From Drosophila miranda (Eukaryota > Arthropoda > Insecta > Diptera > Drosophilidae), in NCBI RefSeq assembly GCF_003369915.1, contig NC_046674.1, forward strand, positions 31,623,657 through 31,687,656: DNA of 64,000 nucleotides, read 5' to 3'. Below, in pieces: positions 23,934 through 36,539 of the stretch. Both the position numbers and the translations under genes were made by a program. The first letter of the stretch is position 1, and each line of letters begins with the position of its first letter. The notes below the pieces were generated by a model. The model saw only the letters and a program-made list of their open reading frames with translations. It had not been told where the DNA came from and made no database searches.

Positions 23934-25313
23934 TTACAGATATTTCCGATAGTTGCGCAAATGGGCATTCCCGTCCTCGACGACGCCGCCGACGCCCACT
24001 GCCGCAGCGGCACTCTCAAAGGAAGGCGGCTCAATGATCATGCCCGGGATGTGCGGATCACATGAACTGTGGGGCAGGCCAGAGCCCGAGCCGCCCAAGG
24101 AGGATCCACCGACTCCTTTGGTCCGTCGCCGGCCGCGAGTGCCCACTCCCCGTGAGCGTCGGCCACCGGCGCCACTGCCCCCATTTCCACCGCCGTTATT
24201 GCCGATGCCGCTGCTGGAAGTGGGCGTGCCTCCGCCGCTGCCACCGCAACCGCCGCCATTGCTTCCAGGGACACTGTCGCCTAACTCAATGGCCTCTAGG
24301 GAAGCATCCAGGGCGGCATCTGTGGTGGTAATGCGGGTACGCATCACGGCACTGCGTCGTCGGGCGCTAGAGCCGCCGCTGGAGCCACCGCCGCCGCCAC
24401 CCCCACCGTCACCGATAGCCGCATTGAATGTACCCCGCTTGCCGGGACGACGCTTGCGCCTCTTCTTGTTGCCATAGCGCGGATCGTAGTCGTATTCGTC
24501 GTCTGCCGGCGACTTTGGCTCTTCCAGCGAGTCGACATCGTTCATGTCCATGTCATCGTAGAACCATTCCTTGGGCAGATCATCCTTGCACTGCGTTAAC
24601 TGCTGCTGATGGTGCTGCTGTTGGTGGTGGTGCTGCTGCTGGCTATCCTTGCTGTCGGAGGTGTCGCCACCGGCCGCACCCAGGGAGCTGGACTCCTCCA
24701 GGCTGAAGGCTCCATTGAAGTCGTGCGTGGTATCGCTGTGCAATGCAGCCAGGACAGAGGGCGTTGTTGTACCGGCCCCTGTCAGCATGTTGAGACTGAG
24801 GGAGGAGGAGCTGCTGCCGCCGCCCAGGCTGCTCAGGCCGATGCCGAGATTAACGCCGCTGGCTACTAGCGCTTCGTGCTCCTTGCGCAGCGCCTGGAAG
24901 GGTCGCTCGGGAAACCGACTAAAAGGAGGGAGCAGTAGGGGAAGTATGAGCAACCAACATAATGGTGTAGCTGGCGGAGCTGGAGGTGGGGAAGCGGTTA
25001 GGACTCACCTGTACATCTTGGTCAAGTATTGGCGGCGACTCTTTCGCCACCTGGCCGCCGGATACGTGTAGATTTGTCCCTGCCGAAAGCCTGGCATCCG
25101 CTGCCGCTTGTCCATGAACAATTGTGAGTGGTTCTGGGCTACGCCCGTTTGCGGATCAAGGAAGGGCAGCCGCAGTCGCCGTTCGATGCACAGGCGTGTG
25201 TTGAAATTGGCACTGTACTCGATCGTCTCCCGGTAGCTGACATCCTTTAGGAAGTTCTCGATTTTCGCCAGATTAGGCATCGACACGATCTGTATGTTGA
25301 CGGCCGAGGACAT
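23934..25313 (-). CDS. tth: Toothrin-like d4/requiem-family protein without PHD fingers
   Basis: Two exons: 25313-25009 and 24918-23934, joined in phase across a 90-bp intron (GTGAGT donor, TCCTTTTAG acceptor), giving 429 aa. The N-terminal region (residues 20-100) carries the requiem/DPF N-terminal domain: [20 protein letters not shown], then [14 protein letters not shown], and [15 protein letters not shown]. d4/DPF proteins are chromatin factors, some in BAF-type remodelling complexes. The rest is Gly/Ser-rich and acidic, with a His/Gln run, a basic [12 protein letters not shown] patch that could be a nuclear signal, and no cysteine/histidine pattern for a C2H2 or PHD finger. That absence, and the position beside BthD, favour toothrin over d4 itself. 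Its 3' end faces the BthD 3' end. Confidence 0.8.
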
Positions 25314-26113
25314 GGTAGTGCACTGGATCCTGATCTGGCGCTGACTCCGGATCTGCGCGGTGATTATTCGGTGCTTAATCTTTTGCCAAGTTCAACTTGC
25401 GTCTAGGCCTTTAGACTAAACCATTCTCCCAGTAGCTGCTGCTGCTGCTTCTGCTGACGACAACTTGGAGTCTTTGTATTTTGTTTCTTATCTCGTTCGC
25501 CTTTTTTTCTCTTGTTTTTTTGTGTGTTTTCACAACGCTTTCACTAAGTGTTCCCGCACAGCGTTATCTAGAGGATTTTGGGTGCCATTCTACGTGATTA
25601 TGTGAGGGGCAGAAAGGACGAGTTCCACATGACTTCCTTATTGTTTTATTAAAAAAGGTTAACGTTAATTTTCAGCGTTTACTTTGACTTTTTGCCGATT
25701 TTCTAGCCAAAATAGTAGAGATGAGCGATATTTACCAAAACCTGTTACTTGTCACGAGTACTTTTAAGTAGCAGTTTTATCAACATTTCAAAAGTAGTCC
25801 TGACTCGTACCACGTAACATGGGTTATCGTTTTTCATCGCCAAAGACTATCAGAAATAATTGAACTTAGCAAAGATATGTACATACATATGTGTATTTTG
25901 TTTTGTTGGCCCCTGAGACTCCCCAACAAGTCACGTCACCATTATAGTGGCATCGAATTTTTCGCACAAAATACCAACTGTTCTGCTCAGTATCCACAGC
26001 CCGACAGCGAATTTGGGTCTTAATGCATACATTTGCCGTTTGGCAGCACTGAATATTTGAATGTATTTACAAGTAAATAAAAACGATTGAAAATGTGTTA
26101 GACCAAATTGTAG
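25314..26113. other. 5' region of toothrin-like gene and spacer
   Basis: The sequence to about 25580 is CAG/CTG-rich and T-rich on the plus strand and probably the 5' UTR of the leftward toothrin-like gene. The remainder is AT-rich with no gene seen. Confidence 0.35.
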
Positions 26114-27008
26114 TTATTTTAGTTTCCTCTTGACTGTTTTGCCACTGCCCCGCATGGGCGGTTTCTGTTCCGGCGTTGCACGATATGTCCCGTGCAATTT
26201 GTCCAGCAAGCCGATCACACCATAATTATAGTTGAATCTGTGTATATGGAAGATGTGAGAGATCTCAAAATCAAAGGCAACCGAAAACTTACTTGGCATG
26301 GTGATAGTCGTGGAAGCGGACGGATCCCCCCGACCAGGGAAAGCTGTATCCAGTATGATCGCTCATCGAGTTGATAATGGCCAAGGCAAAAATCATCCAG
26401 GCCAAGGCGACGTGGGTGCCCAGTAGCGCTATTGAGAGTGCCACCGGGAGAAGGTTGGCCAGTACATGCTCCACGGGGTGGGCATACAGCGTGATCGCCG
26501 CTATCGGGGCCGTCCACTCGTGATGCTTCTTGTGCACATACTTGTAGACCGCTTTGTGGTGCATCAGACGATGGGCATAGTAGAACATGATCTCCTCTAG
26601 CACCACGAACACCACCAGATCTCGCACCGATCGCCTGAACGTGGGCAGCTCCCGTACATTCTGACTGTTCTTGTTCTTGTAGATCAGTTCGAATACCACC
26701 CACGAGGCCAACAGATTGACGACCGTCAGGTTAAAAAGCACCACCTTGATGGCACGCCAAAGCTTGGTCAGATCAACGGGCTCGTTCTGACCCGGTTGGA
26801 TCTTGTATTTGCGTATGAACCGCGGTCGATTCGTAATATCCATAATGGTAAACAGAGCCGCATACACCCAGTAGACGGAGAATATTGTCACAGTGCTGCC
26901 CAGCACCCACAGCCGCCAGGGATCCTCGCCGATCACGTCGAGCAGCGACAGCCAGCGCTCCTGCATAAACTCCCCAGCCTGAGTCCAGCACTCCAGTAGG
27001 GCCTCCAT
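26114..27008 (-). CDS. Fatty-acid-hydroxylase-superfamily membrane enzyme (CG11162/FAXDC2-like)
   Basis: Exon 1 27008-26293 and exon 2 26237-26114, separated by a 55-bp intron, encode 279 aa. It is a di-iron membrane hydroxylase family member (C4-sterol methyl oxidase / alkane hydroxylase type), probably in the ER. The histidine clusters that bind iron are all visible: HRLMHH (146-151), HKKHH (159-163), a lone H218, and HDYHH (233-237), plus H177 and H181. Hydrophobic segments lie near residues 36-56, 88-108, 131-143 and 184-213. The splice falls directly after the last His cluster, so exon 2 supplies only the tail, with a basic KTVKRKLK end. From memory the D. melanogaster counterpart is CG11162; substrate unknown. 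Confidence 0.88.
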
Positions 27009-29460
27009 TGTGCTGTTGGTCTAGTCTTTAACTGAATCTCCGTCCAAGTAGTCGGGGAAGCAGTTCAGTTTTTGAAGACTCGCTCTAGCTGTGCGCTACA
27101 TTTGGCGAGGTTCCTTTGCTCGCCGCTGCCTCTTGGCACGCCCATACATACTTATGTATGTACATATATACCATCCACATCCATGTATGTAGGTTCGACT
27201 TCTAGGTTATTACAATTTGCCCCTGCTTTCTGACACCTGGGGGGAAGGGGAAGGTCATTCCGTCGATCTGCCTGACCCGATCAGCTAGTTCTTTAGCACT
27301 CTCTATCGTTATTCGAGCATGGGATGGGGGCCGGGGGCCTAGTGCGAGCTGATTGGCATTACGTACAAATTTAGAAATCAGCAATGCTTATCGGGTTTTC
27401 GGTTTTGTTTCGCATTCGAAGGCAGATTATTGCCAAGCATTAATATTGTCATAAGATTAGGCTTCTATTTTTTTAATTTTATTTGCTGTTGGGCTCTGGA
27501 AATCTAACCGATTCAAAGTTCAATCCGACTTGATGTACTCTTTGGCAGCCTCTGACCATGTCTTATCTGCTTCAGAGATTCCCGAAAGCGGCCACCTGCC
27601 CACCTGGCTATCCATCTAATCACTTATCCACCTATCGACTATCCACATAGAAATTCATACATATGTACATGCATAAATATCAGCTTGGCTATCTGTTCAA
27701 ACTTGTACCATATCTGTCCTTGACATAGTCGCTGGTGGTCCGATCCTTATCAAATTCAATTTGATAAAATGAGAGCTTCGAATGATCTGACGAAGCGCAG
27801 AGCTAGAACCTTGTAAGAGGATAAGTCCAGCAGAGGATAAATATATCCCTTTATATATAACTACTGGCACAATTGCATCTCCCAGATTAAACAATATTTA
27901 CTTTCTATATGACTTGAGCCCGAATCAGGTAAGGTATGACATTTTAAAATAGCATTTGTCCCGATATTAACAGACTTTTGTTTTTTTGGAATTCCTTTGT
28001 TTATTGTATTATTTTTCATTTTTGTATAGTTTCCTTAAAATGGTTTGTTTTCGTTTGCTTTACAACAATTCACTTGCTTTTGGAGATTTATGCATTGAAC
28101 GCTTTCAGTTCGCTTTGCTAGTTAATTAATTATGTATGTATATATGTGTATGTACGTATGTACATAAATACATACAATGAAACTGGATTTATGAGTAATA
28201 AGCTAGTCAAACGATTGATGAAAGAGACCCGAACGAAACCGCCGAAGGAAACTGAAGTGCCAAATGACAATGGACTGTAAAATTCCCCTTAATCTACTTC
28301 TATGTAGTGTTATGCATATTGTAATGTATATAGTATCTAATGCTTAAGCAGATTTTTAAATATTGCCTTGTCCATTGGATTGTTCTATGTCTGTAGATTC
28401 GTTTCTCTGCTTCTCAACAATCATATTATCTTCTGTTTTTTATTTTTGATTTTTCATCATCCTACGATCCTAAGATCCTACGATCCTTCGCTTGCTTGTA
28501 GTTTATTTAACTGAAAAGGCACTGCTGCACTCAAACGATTCCCCTGCGCCCCAGATCTTGTTCGCTTAGTGTTTATTTATTTTTGGTTTTGTTATTATTT
28601 TCTCTTTAATATCCAACCGAATGCCTACACAGTTTTACATAAATACATATGTACATACATATCTCAAAGCATTTAGAATATAATTATTTCTTCAAGCAGT
28701 CCCCTATTAGTACAATATGTGTCTCTCTTCGTTTTTCGGTTTGTTCTTTTTGCTTGTGTTCGATTTGAACGAGCTCTTAAAATGTAATTACAAAACATTT
28801 GTAGGCGATCAATTTTTGTTCTTTCTTTGGGATTGGTTCAATCCGAGAGCTAGAATATACCTACTAGATCCGTTTAAATCTTTTGTGAAATTTTTCGCAG
28901 TTCAACATTTCATCATTTTAAAATATATATAAATGAATAAAAAATTTGTTTTTGTTATTTCTTAGTTTTGAATAAGTTGAGGATTTGTTGTAAAACGAAA
29001 GACACTTGAATTCGAAGACATTATTTGAACATACATATAAGTACATATATAAATATTCGGCCTGTTGGAACATATTTTATTTTATTGAAAAAAATACAAT
29101 TTTCTGAGAAACTTGCAGACGAACGTATGTTTCGTCATAAATTATCGATGTTTAAGGATCCTTACCTATGTGTAACGCACCTAATTTCGGGACTCATTAC
29201 TGGAATCCATCCTTTCTGGTTTCCCACCGCATTTTGAACGGTTTTCAGACTAAAAACGTGTTCCAACCTCAAGCCGCCAGTGCCGGAAAATTCACTAAGC
29301 GCTTTCCCCAATCAGATACCGAATGAGATTCCACATCAGTATCTGAACCCGAATCCGAATCCGAACCCGAATCGTATAAAAGCTTAATACTAGGGAGAAC
29401 CGAATCTTGAGCTACAACAAAATCTACAAACTGACTCTGATCTTCTGCCCCCGCTTAATA
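27009..29460. other. Gene-free spacer, AT-rich
   Basis: No convincing coding sequence. The left end, beside the 27008 start, should hold the hydroxylase promoter; the right end should hold the 3' UTR of the WBP1-like gene. Short ATGTA microsatellites occur near 27140-27185, 28130-28170 and 28635-28660. Confidence 0.4.
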
Positions 29461-32400
29461 TTATTCAATCTGCCCATTCCGCCGACGCTGCCCATGTCGA
29501 TGGTGGCGATGCGGCTGACGATGCGCCAGTCGTCGATGATCATGGGCCTCAGCTTCTGTCTCCGTCTCCGTCTCAATGTCTAAGTCCTCGTTGTCATCGT
29601 CAATGGTGTCCTCATCGTGCTCGTTGAGCAACAGCGGGCTATCGTCGCCCAGCCGATTGGGAGGCAAGGCGCTTCCCGGCGTAGTGGGTGCCGAGCGCGT
29701 GATCCAGCCCTTGCGGGCCACGCGTCCTCGGTTCACAAAGAAACTGGCACCACTGACCACGCTGCTGACGGGGCTCTTCAGCAAACAGCGCTGTGCTGTT
29801 CCAGTCGACATTCCCATTCCTGGTCCCATGGCGGCCATCGGTATATACAAGGCCTTATTGGGAGGTGGCGGCGCCTTGTTCGATCCAAATAACTTTTTAC
29901 TCTTTCCAGAGGCGCAAGCGTAGACTGCACTGGAGCCAGAGGCAGAGGTCGACATCGCTGTGGGCTGCGGGGCCTGCGAAGATGAGGGTGTGGATAGCGT
30001 GTGCTGTAGCCGTGGCTTCGCTCCCGTTCCCGTCCCGCTCAACAGGAGATGTTCGTAGCTGACGCCCGCCTGCAATTGACGGATCTGGTCGAGAATCTCG
30101 CGTACCTCCCCGGTTGGACTGGTGGCCTGTGGCGGTGAGACCGGTGTCCCGATGTTGGCCAGACTACTCACTCCCGACGCCGTGCTGGCAGTGCCAACTG
30201 GCCCCAGACCTGAGGTGGGGTCCCGGTCCACCATTCCGACTGGCATGCTGGAGTGCTGGCAGCAGTTCTCCAGGCTGTGAAGGGGATTAGGTTGGATGCA
30301 GCCATTGCTGAAGATCACCGGTGTGCCGACACCGCCTCCGACTGCCAGGCTGCACAGGGAAGCAGCCTGTGTGGCGGCTACACTTTCAATGCTGGGGCCT
30401 CCTCCGAGGGCCATTCCTGCGCCTGCTGCTCCACCTAGGCCTGCCACACAGCTGTTGTTCACGAAGATATCACTGAGGCTGCTGCTGCTGTTGGCCATAT
30501 AGCGGAAGTGCTGGTCGCTCTGCGACTGTAGGTAGCCCACACCAGCCCCGGTACCACTGACCAGGCCACTGACTCCCTCCTCGTGTGAGCCATGCAGCCG
30601 CGTACTGTACATGGCCGCTCCACCACCGCCAGTGCCACTGCCGAGGGCCACCGTAGCATAATGTTGGGCCTGGGCTTGGGCCTGCGCTTGAGCATGTGCC
30701 CGGGACTGGGATTGAATAGCCCCTGTCTGACGTGGCAGGTACATATCCGGCTCCACCAACTGGGAGGCAGAGCGTGGCAGACCATACTGGTGGGCTGCGG
30801 TAAGCGGTGGCGGCCCCAGTGGCAGCTGTAGTGCTCCCGGATGATCCGCATTGCGGGTGCCATGACCATGGGCATGCGCCAGGTAGTGGTGGAGGCCCAG
30901 CTCCGGACTGGCTGCCCGGGAATATGGCGGCGGAACCATGGTGTTCGCCTCGTTTGCATTGCAGATGAAGCTTGAGCTGAGCGAGTCCACAGTGCTGGCG
31001 GCGCTCAACGAGCCAGCCGGACGCACAATGTAGTTTCGGAAGTACTGGACCATGAGGTAACTGGAGCTGCCGTTGCCGTTGCCCTTGCCGTTGTCGCTGT
31101 TGCAGGTGAAGACCAGAGGATAGAGATCCGGCTTGGACGTGACCTGCAAAAGTAATCCAATCGAGATGTATTGTACATCATACGGTTATTTTCAGACGAA
31201 GCTTGACTCACCTCTGTATATGGTGGAGGCGGGTGGTGGAACGAATTACAGCGACTGTACTGCGGAGGGGCATAGCAGGACCCGGCCGAGTCGCCCTCGG
31301 ACTGGGTGTGATGCTCGTTGAAGCCCCAGCCACACAAAGTGCGGCGCTTCTTCCACAACGAGTACGCACAGAGTATGGCCAAGATGATGGCGACCACGAC
31401 GCACCTGCAACGATATATCAGCAATCAGCAATACGGATTGGGCATGGTTCCGTCCCTGTTGAATGCTCCGCTAGGCTATCCTCTGCTCACTGCTCAGTCT
31501 GCAGCTGGCGCGACTGGATGAAGAAGCCCATGGCCGTGGCCGTGTCCGTGCCCGTGTCATGCAACGGCTATTATCGAATTCCAACTAAATTTTTAACGGC
31601 CTCTGGCTGTCTTTTTGGCGACTCGAGATTGGATTATGTGAGCAAAAGAGCTCGCTGTGGCCCAGCGGGGTCCGAATTAGGTTGCATCAGCACACAGAGA
31701 GCAGAATGTTGTGTGTCTCATTAGTTGGCATTGCCATTTCCGTACCTCCTTCTCTCTGGGGAGGGGGAGTGGGCCTGCTGTCTTGCATAAGCCTCTTGAC
31801 TTGACTTGACGCAAGCCGGCACTGGGCACCGTCGACGTTGTTGCCAATAATAATAATAACTCGCATGCCACACAATGCCAATCGGCCAGAACAAAACCCC
31901 CTCTCCCCCCGACGCCCGCACCAAAAAACAAAAAATTACGCTCCACACGGCGAGGCCATGTGCACAGGCCTCATGGGAGCAGGAGCAGGAGCAGCAGTAG
32001 GAGGAGCAGCAACAGAGCAAGCTGCAGGTAACGGGCGTCGCAGGACTTACCAGAAGAACCAGTGGCTGATGAAGAAGAGATTAAGGACGTGCTCCGAGGG
32101 CGGGGGCAATGGTCGGGGTCCGCCCTGGTAGGCGGGACAACAGCCCTGGGTGCAGCAGTCGCGGGGCAGTGAACAGATGTGTCCGCCTTCGCACAAAAAC
32201 CGAGCCGTCACCTGTAAATTATAGAAATTAGTTTTCTGTCGAGACAAGGTGAACGGATGGAGCTGTAAAATAGAAAAACGAACAAAGCAAAAGCAAAAGC
32301 AAAAACAAAAGCAGAAAGGTATGAACGGTTATGAAAATATCATTGTCAATATCGCCGTTGAAATTCCATGAACAAAAAAAGAGATCTCCTTTTGTATGTA

Positions 32401-32837
32401 CATACATATGTACATATGTATGTACTCGCATGTGGTACATAGTGTTCTCAGCTGCAGTTGACCTGCAGTGTAGTTGGGGCCTAAGTGTTTGTCCTTCTAG
32501 GAAGTAAAGCATTCAAAAATGATGTACATATGTACATACATACATATGTATTTACACCTGCACAAACATACATTTAGAGCATACATAAATGATAATCAAA
32601 ATAATACATATACATACATACATATACAATGTACATATGTACAATGAGCATATTTTGTAATCATATTGTATTAAGTAGTATTACAATACAAATGAAGTCC
32701 GTTCAACATTACAGCAGTTAACAACTTACATGCAGGGGGAGAAGGCCCACCGCCAAGAGGACCAACTGCAGCACTAACAAAGGGCATGGGGAGGCATATG
32801 AGGAGGAGGAGGAGAGCAGCGAAGCGTAAAGCCACAT
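29461..32837 (-). CDS. WBP1/OPAL1-like type I membrane protein with PPxY motifs
   Basis: Four exons: 32837-32730, 32211-32051, 31404-31212 and 31143-29461. All have GT-AG junctions in matching phase and give 714 aa. Exon 1 starts MWLYASLLSSSSSYASPCPL and supplies a signal peptide. Exon 2 encodes a short Cys-rich ectodomain (FLCEGGHICSLPRDCCTQGC) and the start of a membrane segment; exon 3 completes it (residues about 80-107) and ends in PPPPYTE (148-154), a WW-domain ligand. Exon 4 is a long disordered cytoplasmic tail with a second PPPYSR, His/Gly/Gln-rich stretches and an acidic end (EDTIDDDNEDLDIETETETE). The arrangement matches vertebrate WBP1/WBP1L, which recruit NEDD4-type ubiquitin ligases; that role here is inference. 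The vertebrate proteins are much shorter. Confidence 0.8.
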
Positions 32838-35800
32838 GGTACTCCCAGCTCTTTCGCTGCCCGGACTGGCGCCAAATGTCCGCTCAATGCGAAGGGGAGG
32901 AGAAGGGAGGATGATGGAGATAGGTGGCGGTAGGTGGTGGTTGGTGGTTGGTGGCAGCCTCCGTTCTCCGTTCAGCCTCGTGTGTGATTTGTTCCTTTGA
33001 TTTGCTTTCGTTTCTGCTTTCTCTCTGCTGCTGCTGCTTCTCTGCTGCTGATATTTGTGTCACATTATGTTCTTGTTGTTTTTGTTTTATTTTGTCGCTG
33101 CTGATGCCTTGCTCAATGCACACACACACACACACACGCGCGCAACCGTACACACACTATCTCGCACAGTCACATGTACACGCGCGGTGCTACATAGCAG
33201 GGCGTTTTGTTTTGTCCTTGACAGACAACAATGCAATTTACCGTTGCATGCTTTTGTGCTTTGCGTTTTGTTTTACTTTACTATTTTTCTGGTTTTTTCT
33301 GGTCTGTTATTCTGTGAATGATACGAATGTATCTACTTATGTCCATACATACATATGTACATACATACATACAAATATATATACTGTTTATTGCCTATTG
33401 CCTATTATGTACATATGCACACAACCTTAGGCATACCCAAACGCAAATACATTCTATGTACATATGTATGTATGTAGCTTAACGACGCCAAGAAAATTTT
33501 CTCTTCGTGTGACGCCACTTTTATTATTCATATACATACATATGTGTGCACATACACATACATATGTTCCCAGTCTATAGATTTCATTATTTCAATCTCG
33601 TCACTTTTTTTGGGAAATCATTGGAAAATTACGATGTTTGACAGCACAAAAAAAAATTAAATAGCTATATGTTCTTCATTGCAATTGTTGGTTCCCCGGA
33701 AATCTCCCGCGCCTCATCCTCCAGGCATACACAATAACAGAAGCAGGAGCTGGGACAGAGACAGCGAGCGAGAGCGAGATTTAGAGCAGGAGCATCAGTG
33801 GAATTTACAGTTTTCCGGACCGAACGAACATCCAACGTGGGAGCGAGAATCCTAAAACTGAACAAACGGGCAGAAAACGGTAGCACTAACACTGTAATAG
33901 AATTCCAACAGAGCCAGCTCCTTTCGTCAGGCAATACGATTGTCGCCCAGCGTGGCAACCCCCTGGCAACAGCTGTTTGACCACTTTTTCAAAGGAGCGT
34001 AAAATTAAATCATACAACAAATTTTTATAAATTTGTTATTTGTTGAATCTGTTGAATATGTGTGAAGACTTATGTATGTACAGAATGAACAGAAGATCAG
34101 AGGCGTATGTGAAAGAAAATTATTTTAGAAACAAGGAATTTAAGTTTTAAGCCACTGGAAAATAGAACCATGACCAACATGGAAATACGTTCTTTTATAT
34201 GAAGCAAGAGTTCGTTTGTTTATAAGAAATGAGTCTAATAAGAAACGCTCTGTATCTGTGAGTTCATAGTCGCCATCGTCGTACAAAACAGGACCACAAG
34301 ATGGAGATATGTACCTCCCCAAGCAAAAACTTTGCAGCATATCTTTTTTCAGTATCCTACCTGGATAACCCATTCTCCATCTGTCTGTCCATTGCTCTTG
34401 ATAAGCACCAAGATAGCAGAGACTATAAAAGCTAGAGAAACTAAATTCTATATGCAGACTGTAATTTCACACTGTTGCAAGTTTATTTCAAAATTTAGAC
34501 TAACAAATATCTGTGCCATCCAAATTTGTAAGGTAAAAAGAATCGAAGACGCAGAATCATAGACTATATCTATCAGATTGCAGAATCTAGATCAGATCAA
34601 AATTTAGACTAACAAATATCTGTGCCATCCATATTTGTAAGGTAAAAAGAATCGAAGACGCAGAATCATAGACTATATCTATCAGATTGCAGAATCTAGA
34701 TCAGATCATTATTATAGCCAGAACGAAGAAAAACATTTGCCACTCATTTTCTCTCCCAAAGAATTACATATGTAACATACATATATGTTAAGACCTTAAA
34801 AGAAAATTCTAGACATTTGTGAGCTGAGTTGTAAACATCGGAACTGCGGGTGGTAATGTAAAATGAAAATGTAACGAAATAAAATCCAAAAATGGTACAA
34901 CATTTCCGTTAAATGTAAAAATAAACTTAACTTGAAAGTCGTCTTCATAAAAAATATTTGTTTATGCATTTTTTGTTTTAATTAATGTTGAATTAGCAAT
35001 CTTTAGTAATCACTATCGTTCTATTGTTTATTATAACTGAATTAAGACGGGATGGCATGGAATCACCTAGTGGTTTAACAATGGATGAATTGATATGTGC
35101 CCATTATCGCTGTACTTTTAGTTAGCTAGCTTTCCCAAACTGTCTTCCCTTCTTAAACATTTTATCAGAGAGGATACCACAGAACTTTTGGTTCGGACTT
35201 AATATTTAAAATAGGCTTTTTTCTGCCTGTATAGAAAACATAGAATACACCGAAAACCAACGCATAATCCTTTTGAACAGTCAAGTCATCGCCATACAAC
35301 TGGCCCGCAGACTCAGTTACTTAGTTTTTATAATATCAACATATGATACATTTCTTCATTCATTCTCGTTTAGATGAAGCATAAAGGGGTCTTTCATCTG
35401 TAGTTTAACGCAGCCTATATCACCAAAGTTCCACCGCCAAAACCTCACTTAAAACAGGATGGTCAGTAGGTGAAATGGGGATGACGGAGTGTCAGAATTA
35501 CCATAAGAACATTACTATCGGTCCCGCTCGTTCGCCCCCCACCTTCACGCATTAACCAACAAATCAATCTCTCCCTTTTGCGAAACGAAAAAGACAGAGA
35601 GAGAGCATGTGCCATTATTCGGCTCCGATACCAAGTCTCTATGTATGGATGTATACTGTATCAGTAACATAGCCCTGTGGAATCAAAGGGGTCAATTGAC
35701 CATCTCGAACTAGTTCCGTGCAACTAATTACGCGGGAAGCGAGCCTCGACCACGTCTTCGTCGACTACAATGTAATAGTTCTGCAACTAGTTACGCGGGA

Positions 35801-36539
35801 AGCGAACGACGACCAGTCTGAACAGATCCGAAATATGGTGCCGCCTCGACTTGTTTTCGAGCCCCTAAGCCTAACCCTAACCCTAAGCCCGTGGAATTAT
35901 GAAGAAACAGAGAAAAAGAGTTACATTACAGTGCGGACTCAGTAGGTTTTCACCGATGCCACGCCATGTAATATTCACCAAAATGGTAAGTGAAACGAGA
36001 TATTCTATTGTACGTGTGCTAATCGAATGCAAGACACAAAAAAGTACATAAGCAAAATGAATTTTTATTTATTTATTATAAATAGTTCCAGATGGACTAC
36101 CAGTAGTTATTTGGGAATTAGCTACTGGCGTTAGCATCTAGCTACCGGTAAACGAACGGGAGCCAGGGATGGTTCCGCCCTAGGACATGCATTTCTTAAA
36201 TTCTCCGATGAAATACATTCTCGGTTGTCGATCTGTCACCAGCGAGGTGAGAATGGCTAGGTGGCTAGTGCGGCACCGGTTCCGAGCTAGTTGCCGGCTA
36301 CTGCAGTTTACTGACCAAGTAACGGGTATGAGTGCCATCCCTTTTCGACTCATGATAGAAAGTTTGATTATTTGCTGTAGTCGGAATGTCGAGTTACGCC
36401 TTTTTTGCGCGTAGTGCTTACCAAGAACCTAACTAATGCCCGTCTCAAACAAGTCCAAGTATAATCAAGTTTATGAAGCATATTTAAAAAATTTAAATAT
36501 AAAAAAGATACATTTAATCTAAAGTCTAAAGAGAAACGT
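32838..36539. other. Gene-free spacer between WBP1-like gene and RNase H2B
   Basis: No coding sequence that I can support. The left part probably holds the 5' UTR and promoter of the WBP1-like gene (a CTGCTGCTG and CA/CG-repeat-rich zone to about 33200). ATGTACATA microsatellites, a DINE-1-like fragment with a tandem duplication, and a repeated segment at 35716-35815 follow. Confidence 0.4.
34370..34740 (+). repeat. DINE-1-like fragment with 109-bp tandem duplication
   Basis: The order CTGTCTGTCCATTG, AGACTATAAAAGCTAGAGAA, TGTGCCATCC, TCGAAGACGCAGAATC, TATCTATCAGATTGCAGAAT parallels the DINE-1-like copy at 40609-41716. Inside it, 34488-34596 is repeated at 34597-34705 with essentially one difference, so the duplication is recent relative to the element. 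Confidence 0.75.
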
